Assembly: GCA_013339895.1 (NCBI GenBank)
Contig: JABACO010000019.1
Span: forward strand, 6,505,268-6,569,267
Reading direction: 5' to 3'
Length of the DNA stretch: 64,000 bases
DNA from: Ephydatia muelleri
Taxonomy: Eukaryota; Porifera; Demospongiae; Spongillida; Spongillidae
In this document: positions 12,989 through 33,750 of the stretch, piece after piece
Position numbering within the stretch: position 1 is the first letter of the stretch
Layout: the number at the start of each line of letters is the position of its first letter
Program-made: the position numbers and the translations under genes
Notes under the pieces: model-generated
Database searches by the model: none
Seen by the model: only the letters and a program-made list of their open reading frames with translations
What the model was told of the DNA's origin: nothing

Positions 12989-15900
12989 CGAATGACCTGA
13001 CGCATTACAAAAATGTCAACGCCATTAATTTTTGTGAGGGAGGAGATAAGTGGTATGGGTTTTTGTGCATACAAGTGCAGTTTAAATCATTGCATTCATG
13101 TTCTCTAGGCAATACCATAATTCCTGATATTGTTATGTCAGTATAATTTCACTTTCATTTAATTTTTGCTTTACAGGATGTCCTAATGATTGGGTGCTGC
13201 AATCCAATGGAAAGTGCCAAAATTGCCTATACCACATCTGGAGCAGGCACAAGAAACATTGTGGATGCCATCAAAAAAAAGGTGGAGTTCTCTCTACTTG
13301 ATCACAATGTTGTAATGTCGGAGGCAATGGCAAACATGCACACCACCCTCCAGCAGCAAGATGAAGTCATACTTCACTCAATATTGGCTAAATGCAAAAA
13401 CAAGATGAGCAATACAACGGGCAGTAGAGGGCAAGACATCATCATGGTTAAAAGCTCTGCCTATTGCTGACCATCACTTCTATCTATCTGCTACAGAATT
13501 CTGCGATGCCCTAGCACTGCGATACAATCGACCAATACTGAAGATGCCAGCCAATTGTGATGGATGTGGAGCTGCATCGCATGCCCTAGACTGCAAGAAG
13601 GGAGGTCTGGTAACCCAACATCGAGATGTTATTGGTGACCTATCATCAATAGTAGGAAGTCTTAAAAGAACCAGTAGTGCAAGAGGCAAATTATACTGAA
13701 GATGTACCCTCCCTAATCACTGATTTAAGTATCAGAGGTGTATGGCAGCCCCAGACTGTGTCGTTGTTCGATGTACGTGTCACAGACATTGACGCCCCGT
13801 AACACTCACGAGTTGTTACAGCCATTCTCTCTTCAGCTGGGTAAGAAATACTCTGAAGCAGCAGCTCTTTGCCGAGCCTCCTTCACACCTCTTGTTGTAT
13901 CAGTTGACAGAGTCCTGGGTTGAGAAGCAAACTTTTTCATCAAACACCTCGCTCGGAAACTTGCTCATAAGTGGAAAAATCAAACAGTGAGGTATTGCAA
14001 TGGATAAGAGCACGACTTTCATTTGCAATTTTGAGAGCGACAAATGGAGGAGTGCAGTAAGAATGAACGATGGAGCAGAGTTGCCCAGTGAATTTCAGTC
14101 TTAAATCATTGTAGTTGTATGTTTATCATTGTTATTTATTCCAAGTGTATTATAATTTCATTGAATAATAGCAACAAGTGCCTGAAAATAAAATGTTTAA
14201 CCATTAATAACTCTGTAGTAGAAGTAGTTAATAAATTTGAGGTTACCAAGTAACTACAGTGTTTTTAATTTCCATTAAAAATTACTACTTGAATATGGGT
14301 GGTCACCAAATTTTGAAGATTAATACGTTTATTAATAACTAACTGACTGACTTTAATAAAACTTAACAATGGATACTGAATGATTAAATAGATATGCTAT
14401 GATAATTAGATGGTAAGTGAATGAATTTCTTCCAAGTTAGTTACAATATAATGCAACAATTGAAAATTAATTAGCAATACTGGGTGCATTTGTAAAGGAA
14501 TTTTTCTTGATTGTGGAACACCCTGTATTTTTTTACCCATGAAAATTAAAACTTCGAAAACTCATGTTCACTGTATTTGCAGATAAAATTGTTCTGGGGC
14601 TAGCATCAATGACAAAGCTCCACACAGATGTCATCATTTCTCCCTTCAAAATACTTCAGCAAAGCCTATTATATTGCTCATTTGAACATGTGATGCATCA
14701 AAGACATGAAAATTATTCTGGTGACTCATGAAATTAACAGACAACAAAAATTGAATACTTCAAATAGTTATTAGATTATTACAGTCATAAATCTATAAAT
14801 ATTGCAGACCTACATTTAGCAACTAACATACTGTATATAGATAACCTGCTAAATGTAGGTTTATATTCATAGTTGCATATGTTTCCTTGTAATAATTTAG
14901 AAGGTCCATCTTAATGTGTTAAAAGAATGTGAGTTTACCTACATCAATATCACATTATTTTCGTTGACCTTATAATGCCTCTGAAACTGTGACAATGTAT
15001 GTATTGAGACTTCAGAATTCAAATGTCAGTAAGTACCTAACTTTATGTCATCTTTGTATTTCATTTATTGGATTGTTCTATAATGTGATGATCTAGAAGT
15101 GTTTCTGAACAATTCGTGACTGTTTTCTGCCACTGTGATTTTAAGGACTACATAAGTTTTTGCATCTGTATTAGTCATTATTTCATTAACTAACACAATT
15201 TGTATTGGGCTTGATTATTTTGTTTCTTGTAACAAATTTCAGTACTGAAGTGATTAATATGAGGCAATCAATGTGAGATCATACACTGAGCCTGGTTTTG
15301 TGTACTTGTATGTTTGTGCTTATAGCAAAACAAAAACATGGATAATTAACTTGGGCTTACTCTCCATGCGAATGGGCTTTTTGCATAGTTCACCCTTTTG
15401 ATCAATCCTGGCTGTATTGTTTCAATCAACCTGAAAGTCAGAATTTAAACTACTTGAAAGGAAATTATAACTGAAATTCACTGACTTGCACAGTACAGTC
15501 CCATCTTGCAGATATTCTTGAAATGTTGTGCCATCTTGAATCAATCCACAACACTCCTAAACCCAAAAAATGTATAAATCACACATAAGTCTCTGTAAAA
15601 CAGTGTTGTGATCATTTTATAACACAGCATGTGGCAAACAAAAAACTTGTGAAAACGAAAAAATAAAATAAAATAAAAACAGCACAAGCAAGGAAATAAG
15701 TGAAGAATATAGAGGAACAAATAATATGACAGATTTACCCTGGCTATAATAATTTTTCTTTTGCGAATGAGTTACATGTAGTGTGGGTATTTGTTTGTAA
15801 ATGATGGATCTCACACTAGATACATGATATCAGATAGATTATAACAGGCAATAATGTAAATTAGATTGATAAGGGGATAAAAAAAAACCTTTTAAACTCA

Positions 15901-16000
15901 CCTCTATCCACTTTCTGACTTGTGGCAGTGCAGGGTCTGAGTGCTCACTGATTTCATTTGAAAACCTTTTGTTTGGTGCCTGCAACCACTGATGATGCAT
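1385..16000 (-). CDS. CH-PDZ-L27-PDZ-SH3 scaffold protein (LMO7-like N-terminus fused to MPP-type MAGUK), partial 3' end
   Basis: Likely a membrane or junction scaffold. Exons in coding order: 15902-16000, 15486-15556, 15361-15430, one not found, 11262-11325, 10631-10670, 10369-10479, 8065-9211, 7848-7951, 7015-7732, 6337-6461, 5777-5854, 5641-5727, 4245-4472, 4069-4135, 3767-3852, 3631-3708, 3426-3557, 2690-2760, 1385-1440. All located junctions keep phase. The CH domain shows QVRKWIE, DGTVLCK, IQPGLIKR, ACKKLGLKGAQL and VALYW-like VAVTLYWLGKSVK. PDZ1 is centred on HLGITLVPRGSG and VGDEIVSVNS. The L27 pair includes ELRALLRNAHVQAVLFCHD, typical of MPP proteins. PDZ2 has KPLGISV and EGDELLEING. 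The SH3 has GLSFQRGDILEI, DPNWWQ and LPGLIPARHLM. A hook-like exon follows. The guanylate-kinase domain would lie left of the window or be absent. The ATG at 16000 is the first in-frame one seen, and the start is tentative. The long Ser/Thr exon 8065-9211 contains a 12-residue repeat. Could be two genes joined by my model. Confidence 0.75.
2061..2186. mobile_element. short fold-back element in intron
   Basis: Inverted repeat of about 45-bp arms starting CATGTGATT and ending AATCACATG, with TATTTAGAACACATACA pairing to its complement. It lies in the intron between the hook exon and the SH3 exon of the minus-strand scaffold gene. No coding capacity. Confidence 0.75.
2442..2676. mobile_element. 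MITE family B, copy 1
   Basis: About 235 bp with terminal inverted repeats of the type GCGAAAAGGGACCTAA / TTAGGTCCCTTTTGTGGC, and an internal core TTTAATTAACTACATTTCAA shared with copies near 29.0, 45.0, 46.6 and 55.7 kb. It ends a few bases before the SH3 exon at 2690. Confidence 0.65.
5280..5353. repeat. (CT)n microsatellite
   Basis: Pure CT repeat of about 74 bp in an intron of the minus-strand scaffold gene. Confidence 0.97.
6582..6970. mobile_element. 389-bp fold-back element in intron
   Basis: Arms of about 180 bp: GAACACATGTTTTTC near 6583 pairs with its complement ending near 6969, through shared blocks such as the one containing CTATACATTTCTATGGC. The centre carries an inner CTTGTCCTGA/TCAGGACAAG pair. 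It ends 45 bp from the scaffold-gene exon at 7015. No transposase is visible, so this is a non-autonomous element. Confidence 0.8.
8817..9140 (-). repeat. coding tandem repeat (about 36 bp, 12 residues)
   Basis: Within the large exon of the scaffold gene, a unit containing CAGAACACAGTGTTTTTGG (plus strand) recurs about nine times with divergence. It encodes variations on S-P-K-T-L-C-S-E. Some units are 30 bp, all multiples of three, so the frame is kept. The repeats form a Ser/Thr/Cys-rich linker between the CH and PDZ1 domains. Confidence 0.8.
9521..10294. mobile_element. long fold-back element FB-L, copy 1
   Basis: Begins GGAATATTCAACGAGATTTTG and ends with the near-complement CTCGTGGAACATTCC; arms are about 370 bp. 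Internal blocks, such as AGGTAGGAGCATTCCAA and GTGCAAAGTTCATGCACATT, recur in elements at 24877, 29245, 32572 and 37794. It sits in the intron between the 10369 and 9211 exons of the scaffold gene. Confidence 0.8.
11970..12733. mobile_element. hAT-like non-autonomous DNA transposon with G/C tracts
   Basis: Terminal inverted repeats CAGTGGCGGATCC and ATCCGCCACTG are flanked directly by ATCTC on both sides (11965-11969 and 12734-12738), a 5-bp apparent target duplication. A G run of 27 lies just inside the left end and a C run of 20 just inside the right end, so the homopolymers are also inverted. A short minus-strand frame at about 12360-12240 (LIDLMEPLSRKRPKEKDE) looks like the start of a transposase. 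CAGTGGCGG termini are common in hAT elements, but those usually duplicate 8 bp, so the superfamily is uncertain. Confidence 0.7.
12957..12988. repeat. poly-G tract
   Basis: Uninterrupted run of 32 G at the left boundary of the retroelement fragment that follows. Length may be affected by sequencing. Confidence 0.9.
13150..14070 (+). mobile_element. R2-like non-LTR retrotransposon 3' fragment with REL domain, frameshifted
   Basis: Several plus frames together give the C-terminal part of a retrotransposon protein: SSWLKALPIADHHFYLS, CDGCGAASHALDCKKGG (the CCHC-type knuckle), QTVSLFDVRV (the PD-(D/E)XK-like core) and RLSFAILRAT near the end. Stops and frame changes break it at several points, so it is dead. 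The CCHC + nuclease layout is the restriction-like endonuclease end of early-branching non-LTR elements. Related tails lie at 29.9, 40.9, 43.4 and 44.1 kb. Reverse transcriptase is not present. Confidence 0.7.
14071..15360. other. intronic stretch of the scaffold gene
   Basis: AT-rich, with no recognisable gene. One short exon encoding the middle of the CH domain (phase 0 in, phase 1 out) should lie between 11326 and 15360; I could not identify it by eye. Confidence 0.5.
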
Positions 16001-17023
16001 GTGCTGCCAATAATAATATACAAGCAAAAGTACAAGTTTATATCTTAATTGGACGAGATTGTGGTGATTGAACAATCCTGTATTTGAAACATAAATATTC
16101 CCAATGACAACCACACAGAGAGTCTGATAAAAGTGCTTAATTAAATCAAATGGTGCAATACATTCTGTGACATTTGTTCTGAATAAGAATAATTCACAGC
16201 AAGCATTCATATATCAGTGTTTTGGGATCACAGGAAAAGAAAGTTTTATCGGACATATCCGTTTGGAATTGAGTTCATTAACTAAAGGTCTCAAATTAAA
16301 TTTGTTTGGGTACAGAAACAATAACATAATCTGACAAATTTGTGATGACATTAATCAATTTGAATTCAGTTTGAAAAATGATGCATAAACGAATTTTCAC
16401 CAATTTGTAAAAATACATTTGACATTCAATAGATATCAGCAGCAACTTATTAACGGAAATTGTCTAAAATTAAATATCAAAAGCAAAAACAAGCAGATCA
16501 ATTTGACTTTTTTGTGATGCCCGGAAAAAATTAGCGTTAACGTTAGTGTTAATTTTTTTTCTCTTTTCAATGCGTTCATTTTCATAAGCACCATCAAAAC
16601 CAGACATACTGCACTGTACAGCTGATTTTGACTTTGTCCGTCAGTTGTTTTATTACTAGTAGTATGAATTTGTTTTACAATAAATCAACAGTGGCATAAA
16701 TTAATTGCCTCAATTCTCTACATGATCCCGAGTTCAAGAATCGTGTAACACCCCCTCAGAATGACATCATCCCTGTGCTATAACAACATCAGAGTACAAT
16801 GGTACACACTCGAAGCGTCAACAAGCCGTAGCAGGACATAGTATTGTACCAATAGCTCCTCCTTCCGGGCGTACACCACTATGTATGGCTTGCTTTCCAC
16901 GTTAATTATTAAATAATTTACCTTTTAAAATTTGACTTCCACGGTACGGCCGCACGCCGAGTATTTGCAGCGCTTGGTAAACAATTGGGCGGATCCGACC
17001 ACACCCATTAGGGAAAAAAAAAG
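16001..17023. promoter_or_regulatory. shared upstream region between divergent scaffold gene and SEL1L
   Basis: About 1 kb separates the tentative minus-strand start at 16000 from the SEL1L ATG at 17024. The last 150 bp before SEL1L are comparatively GC- and CpG-rich. No TATA box is obvious. A bidirectional promoter is inferred from the head-to-head layout only, and further 5' exons of the minus-strand gene may lie here. Confidence 0.35.
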
Positions 17024-26881
<9,858 letters not shown>

Positions 26882-29017
26882 GCCAGTTGCTGTGCAAGAG
26901 AAATATTGGTGCATAGCACGTTGAAAGTTAACTTCAGTCATTTCATTTCAAGTTGTTCAATTGTTGTCTTTTTTCTTCTTCTTACACACCGGATCCATGA
27001 GAATAGATGGGTTGTTTTTGCAGACACACGTTTTGGAAGATTAGTCAGAAGCATATTGTTTACTTTCGACATACGTATTCGAATAGCCCAACTCTTGCTG
27101 TGTCTTCTAGTGCAATAATATTAACCCACAAATAAATGTTAATTGTGAGCAACTAAACTAAATGTGTGGTGATAGCATGTAATGAGAAACATGTTAGATG
27201 TTTTAATTAATTTAGATCACACTTTTAGTGAAGTTATGAGAATTATATTGTAGAAAGTATAAATCACACAACTTATGAATTTATGTTTGAAGAGAGGATG
27301 CAAGCGTGCAAGTGGAGATTAAAGGTTAAATGGTGAGTATGCATACTCATTTCCAGTGGAGTGGTAAACAATATTGTTTCTTACACATTGCACATTCTTC
27401 TAATAGAAATTTTACTGGGGAAAAGTCCATTCTTCCAATTTTATAATGCCCAAAAGTATAAAAATTTCTTTTTATAATAAATCCAGCTTACTAATTTATT
27501 AATCATGAATAATAACTTGGGATTAAATTACGACATAAACAATTAACTGTTTACATTTAGGGTACAGCGAATACATTTTTCTGTTGATTTTGACATGGAG
27601 GCATTGCCTACATGTTTTGTAGTCATGTTTGCAGGCATGTAGATGGATAAGATGGAAGTGTGGGATCTTGGGGGGTGTATGTGAAGGGTTTGACTGCATC
27701 TCACATCATCAGTAGATGGCAGTAATAACTACCACATTCATGATCAGCTTAAACTCTATTTTTCCCTTTCTAGACGATTTTTTCCAGGGGGGAGTGTGAA
27801 CCCTCTAAATATAGTGAAAATAGTTGGTCCCTTACTCGTGCGTTGGCAGTCTTGGGGTACCTGTACAATGTGTACTGAATATATGGAATAGTACGATACA
27901 ATGCTAGTGGCAACGGATGCTGCACTACTATGTACATGAGTTGGAGTACGTATAGGCGGCATTGGGAGAAATAATTTCATGTTCATGCTACCTTGTTGTC
28001 AGAGACATGCCGTAGTAACTATTGAACCTGACAATCACTGAATGGCGTAGCTAGATGTTCACCGTATATCTGCAAACATGTACTGATGGTAATGCGCATC
28101 TTGATATACGTGCCAGGGTTTTTTGGAATCATGGTCAGGATGCATATTTTGATGTAAAGGCTCTCAACCCTTACTCCTAGCCACCACTCCATGGGCTTAC
28201 CAGCAGTATACCACTGACATGAATCAGATAGTATAGTCAACTAGTGAAAATGAACAGTTACACCATTGGTTTTTCCAAAAACTGAAGGAATGGCTCATGA
28301 GTACTCAACATTCTACAGGCCTCTAGCAGACATGATTTCTAACAAACATGAAAAGCCTTAGTCTCTTGTAGTGAGTTGGCTACGAACTCAACTGCTGCTG
28401 TCATGTCTACCCATGGTAGCAGGTCATCACATCACCACCCTGTTTATGAACAGGACATTACCCTCGTTACTGAGGTCTTGGTCTAACTTTTACTTTTGTA
28501 ACAGTATGTATACATGCTTTGATGCTATGTATCTATTTTATTTCCTAACCCTGACAAAATAAAATAAAATAAAATAAAATTCAAAAAAAGTCCAATGATT
28601 TGGATAAATAATAAATAACTACATTTGCATTGCACGTTTATTAATCAATGAGATTTGATCAACGTTTCTACTTTACATGATATGGGAGCTCTCTATTAGG
28701 AAATACAGTCGAATGGGCACCATCTAACTTGTCAGGATTTCTTAATCTTTGATATTGATCTGGCATCCCCTAGATAAGACAAAAATCTTGTCCTGCACTT
28801 ACATGTAGGACGCTGTTGTAGTTTATTTGCAGGTAAGCTTATTAACTTTTGATTAAGCCATGAACTGATTGGACCACTCGTATCTATAAAAATGTCTTAC
28901 AATTATAATATGAATAGCTAATATAATCTCTTGATGAATAAATCTACAAATGGTGAAAGACACTCACAGAATTGTGAAAAACTACAAGGAAAAAAAAGAA
29001 GAAACAGCAAACAATGC
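26882..29017. other. SEL1L 3' region and intergenic stretch
   Basis: Contains SEL1L 3' UTR signals near 27131. No further gene is recognised. An (AAAAT)n-like tail at 28556-28580 may mark the end of an old retroelement. Confidence 0.5.
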
Positions 29018-29232
29018 ATGGGATCGTTTCCACTTTCAATTCTTATTTATTTTCTAGAAGTCTGAAATGTCCTCTACACATTTCTTCTTATGCCCTGAGA
29101 ATCGGAGTATCTATCATGGAGTTGTAAGGCGCTGAATTATATTTAGCCATGCATTCCAATGCAAGCGTTACATTTCTGTTGTACATACTGGAAATTTTAT
29201 AATGTATGCCTTCTTTTCACGGAAACGTATAA
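29018..29232. mobile_element. MITE family B, copy 2 (worn ends)
   Basis: Starts GGGATCGTTTCC and ends TTTTCACGGAAACG, with the family core containing TTTAGCCATGCATTCCAATG and the CTAGAAGTCTGAAATGTCC block seen at 2.5 and 45.0 kb. Confidence 0.6.
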
Positions 29233-29244
29233 CTACTATAATAT

Positions 29245-29640
29245 GGAACGTTCTATACGAAAATGGGTCTTGTGGATTTTATTTTATAACATAAAATATA
29301 AATCGATGTATCCGAAATATTAACGCTATCGGGTCCCTATTTTTAGCACAACATACCACACCATTACTATATGTGAAAATCCATTTTGGTGTCTTACACA
29401 TGCGGGGTACCGACGTTACAAGGTCCGATACTCCGTAGGGTTCAAAACGGTCACATCTTCAGGTAGGAGTGTCCAAATCGGTTCAAAATAGGTACCTATG
29501 TAGAAGGGTCGTACCGCTATTGATTTGTTCTGTTCGTTAATTTTTTCTTTATCCGTTATGGAGATACAAGTGTGCAAAGTAATTGCATATTTCCCGGGCG
29601 TTACGCGCCAATAACGTATTACGAATGGCTCCATAATTAT
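29245..29640. mobile_element. long fold-back element FB-L, left half only
   Basis: One arm of the FB-L family: GGAACGTTCTATACGAAAAT through AGGTAGGAGTGTCCAAATCG to the central TTTCCCGGGCGTTACGCGCC. The right arm is missing, so this is a truncated copy. Confidence 0.7.
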
Positions 29641-29929
29641 ATTATTATTAGATATAACTTTTGTTTCACTTTGACCTTTATATATAGGGGAGGAGATGGT
29701 GAGTTTAGCCACTTTTTATGGTTGGTCATACAGGCTTTAGTACAACTTTGAATATACGGTTAGACTCGAACCTGACAGATGCAACTTATTGTTGTAAGAA
29801 AGTAATTAAAACAGTTAATAATTTGGACACACAGTCAATAATGGATCTCGTGGTGAGTATATAAATTTATACTCAAGCAATGCATTTGTGCCAGTAACTG
29901 GTACTTACCATGGAGTTCTTTATCAGATC

Positions 29930-30100
29930 TTGTAACTCAGCCGGCAGCCTAGCACTATCATGTATTCCATCTCCACTTCTCCACTTTGTGTGAGAACCAT
30001 GCAAACAACAATTTAAGGCTTGAAGGATTGCAAAAGAAAGCCTTGTGTGCAGCCATCCTGTGGTTTATCCAAGTGGTTTATCCCACGAACAATGAAGGAA
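29930..30100 (-). mobile_element. REL retroelement C-terminal tail fragment
   Basis: On the minus strand one frame reads RLSFAILQALNCCLHGSH then TKWRSGDGIHD, matching the C-terminal tails at 13.9, 40.9, 43.7 and 44.2 kb. About 55 codons only, no upstream domains. Confidence 0.6.
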
Positions 30101-30699
30101 AATTTCACCACAAGCAGTAATTTAATTATTGATGGTTTACTATTTCCGAAAATATACAATGGATTAAGTTAGGTCATTATTTTAGGTTGTATTGTCATTT
30201 AATTTTTTGCTAGGTCTCACGGCTGTTGGCTTACATTGAAATCTTGGACATTAGGCCTCCTCCCCAAAAATATTGAAATAATTATGTAATGCCCTAGCAA
30301 CACCTTGACAACCTAGACCCCAATTTGCACTCGAGCAAGCACGAACAAAACAAGTACAATCGCCATTTTAAAGACACAAAACAATAGTAGCACTACTTTT
30401 CTATTTAAAGCCTAAGTCACATGATTTAGGCTTTTCGATACTTTTAGCTATAGCGTTCGAAAGCGGGCACATATCGAAGGACGTCTTCACTACGGCGGGT
30501 TCTTTCTCCCCCAAGAGCAAATTTTGAGACCGAAAAAAAAGCGGAAAACTGAAGGCGACAAGTTGTTCTTACTATTTCCATTGTGTCTCTGTTGCCACTA
30601 GTTTTTTTGACGCTGCTAGAATGGAATAAAGTTGTCGATTACTCACGCGGTAGAGTAACATTCATGTGAGATGCACGTTATAGCACGTATAGAATAGTT

Positions 30700-31860
30700 T
30701 TAGGGTGGACCGTGTTTTTGTCTTTTGCATGGCTGGGGGATGGCTGCAACGTTGTGTGGTGCAATTGATAATAGGTGTTCTTTAACTATAGACATCAATC
30801 TTTGTGTCTTGTCGGGTATGGCCTGGTATGTCCGTTGTAAAGTATTGAACTTAGCATGTATAGATTCGGCCCCTTGTTCTCCCAAGAAGTTTCATGTATT
30901 ATAGTACAAGTTGTTGAGCACAAGTAATTGAATTTACTGTTCCTTTTGTAGGCATTGAAAATATCTTGTCAGGACTAGTGTCAGCCAGCCGTGTCAACAC
31001 CTGAGAGGCCATCTACACTTCAGTTCGTGTAGGTGAAACACTACACTCATGTGTATTGTACTCACAAGCCCGCATGTCCCTTGTGCAAGTAATGCAATGG
31101 ACCATTACATTACTTAGCAATGCCTGGACTAAGGGCGGGGCTGGCTTTAATTCTGATGGGATTACAGAATAACAGCAGGGACATTTAACATCATTGCAGT
31201 TAAATGCCCTGAACAGCTGCACAGTGCACATGGTGCACACTAGTGCTCTACATGGGAGCTCTAGTGGTTGGCACAAGACATCCAGGCAGACTGAACAAAG
31301 AAGCTGTTCCATTACTGTATTCAATTGGCTTGCTAGTGGGGCATACGGTAAGCAGTTTGGTGGTGCAATTCCCTTAATGTAGCCAATAATTGAATTGGCC
31401 TTGGAACGACCTCCGGGATGTCTAGTTTTTCTCAGTGGTCCTGTTTTGGGATGGCACATCTGGATGGTGGATGTGCATGTATATGTGTATATGAGATTTA
31501 AGCTAGCTGCATGGTCATATACATGTGTACATGTATTAATACCTTGCAACATTCTTCATTATGGGCTTGCCATACATAGACTGTCGTTGACGATTTGTAT
31601 GGAGAATAATGGTGTTCAGCATGTAGAGACTTGTCGATGACTAGCTTGCACCGGTAACAAAAGAACAGAGGGTGAATGTCTGGGACATCATGAGTAATGT
31701 CAAACCCAAAGACACTGTGCAGATGCTTTGCAAACACTTTGCACTCATATGATGGTCTATTTTTCTCTCCTCTGTCTTTTAGAAATCTCCCACATACTCT
31801 ACAGTGCTGCTGAACTTTCTCTCTGTGGTCATCCATCAAGCCTATATGCAACCGAAGCAC
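30700..31860 (-). mobile_element. RAG1-N-terminus-like RING transposase, internally deleted copy
   Basis: First exon 31543-31860 encodes zinc-binding motifs HCRVCGRF, HPLFFCYRC and WQAHNEECC, the spacing seen in the RAG1 N-terminal region. A GTATTA donor at 31542 and a CATCCAG acceptor at 31460 join a second exon (31459 to about 31028) that carries a RING finger: CSVCLDVL, LELPC, CTMC and CPCC. About 140 bp further, 30885-30700 gives the family C-terminus GEQGAESIHAKFN. The catalytic middle is missing. Proteins with this N-terminal plus RING layout but no RAG1 core are known in cnidarians, sponges and molluscs as transposon-encoded. Terminal repeats were not identified. Copy 2 is at 41.1-42.5 kb. 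Confidence 0.65.
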
Positions 31861-32571
31861 AGATTATTCATAAGACTCACTGCCGTAGTGTAGCGCGAAA
31901 AAAACTAGTGGCAATTGCAGACTGATGTTTTCAGATAGTGATTTCATTTCTCTCCATGTTGCTATATACTAACCTCTTTGAAAATTTGCAGGGCGTCCGT
32001 AGAACAAACCTGAAGTGCACCCCCTTCTACGTCACGCGTGATGATTAGTGCAAAAAGAGGATGCGCGCTTTTAGGAATTGCTATGTATGGATTGCGCAAA
32101 TGGCATAATAAGGACTAGACAGATAGTGGAAGGGTTCTCTGCACTCATTCGACTTCAAATGGGCAGGATAACGTTGTTTGTTTGATTCGCGCGATGCATG
32201 TTTATAATGAGGATCGGCTTTAGTTTATACATCCATTTACGGTATCGTTCTAATTACATCCCTAGTGTAAACAGCCGTGGTACCTACGGCCAGGTTAATT
32301 ATTCTTCCCAAGTCATAGAAACATAATAAAAAGTTTAATACCTTTCAAAACTATGTCTTCAAGCTGACCCTGATCAAGTAAATGCTTCATTCCTCTTTAC
32401 ACGGTTTTCAGTACCCTGCTATTAAATGTAATACCTCAGCGATTTTAAACGCTCGATCAAAACCCCACATCCCTGGAGGAAATTGTGGGCCTTGATGGTA
32501 ATTTCCAACTTAGCAGACCTCGCCAAACAACCTGTTAATGTTTGTGGCTACTTTCTATAATAACTTTAATG

Positions 32572-32715
32572 CAAATCGTTTCAAATTCGGTGAATACGTA
32601 GAGGGGTCCTGTCGCTATCAATTTGTTTTGTGTTTTTTTTTTTTTTATTTATTTTACCCGTTACGGAGATACAGCTGTGCAAAGTTAATGCACATTTCCC
32701 GGTCGATTCACGCCA
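32572..32715. mobile_element. FB-L element fragment
   Basis: Contains TCAAATTCGGTGAATACGTA, GAGGGGTCCTGTCGCTATCA and CGTTACGGAGATACAGCTG, all FB-L arm blocks, with no matching second arm nearby. Confidence 0.6.
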
Positions 32716-33750
32716 TGTATACAACCAGAGATAATTACTATCTCTGATACAACCCGCGTTCCAATCCACAATAAATTTCGATAACTTTCTTTGTTCCGCC
32801 CATTCTCCACCCATTCTCCGCGGCCATTCACAACAGTTGTGTCTCACCCATGCAGCGAAAATTAAAAGAAGAAGACTTCTTGCTTGGCAAGACGATCGTA
32901 CCAAATTAACGGATCTGAGTGAATGGTTGCAGTAATCTTACACCTCCCACGTCCGCAGAATTCAACATGGCGCGCGTAAGCTATTTGCTACGCACTTGCA
33001 TCATCATCTAGTCACGTAATAAAGCTTTCCTATTTGCTGTAGCCCTTGCTTAAATTCTTGTCACGCCCACTCAGCTACGCCTGCAATGAGTACGGCCTGT
33101 TATTTCTCACACAATTTTCAGCTCACGCACAGTACATGTACATGAACATGCACTCATGCTGGTTCACACACCTTTATGCACTTGTGCACATACTTGCATT
33201 GTTGAGTACATAAACCTGTATGCACAACACTCATGTACAGTACATGTGGCAACAATCTGATGATGATGACATACACTCACACCACACATTGTCACATGCA
33301 CGTGTATTCTATTCCATTTAACTGTGTGTATTTTAGAGGTTTTTTTGTATACTGAGCTTCTGTACTCTCTTACTTTTTCCTCTGCATTGTTGCCTGTAGA
33401 AGCATTCCGTATAACCTCTGTGCAGGCTGAGTTTCCCATATAAATGGTTCTCATACATGACATAGAGCCCTCACATGTACATAGGTATGTGTGTAGCTAC
33501 ATATAGGCAGGGTTTGTACAGGTGTGTGATTGTGAAATTCTAAACTGTTTAAAGACTGAAATAATGGTTTTCAAAGCTTAACGCAGTCAAACACAAGATA
33601 CAATAACGGTTTGCAAAAAAAAAAGTCTAACACAACATACAGTAATATTATTCAAGTACAGCAAACAGTGTTGAGCTAGATTGGTATAGTTTCCCATCTT
33701 TGCTTGGAGCTTGTTATCAAGTGACACAACCTCAGTCTGTTTTTCCTTTG
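32716..33750. other. stretch without recognised gene
   Basis: AT-rich with several TACATGTACATG-like palindromic motifs around 33130-33250. Only short open frames, none recognisable. Confidence 0.5.

Noticed and set aside
30400..32300. Transib/RAG recombination-signal-like ends (CACAGTG-type) around the RAG1-N-like copy
   Set aside because: No convincing paired inverted ends or target duplication could be found by eye.
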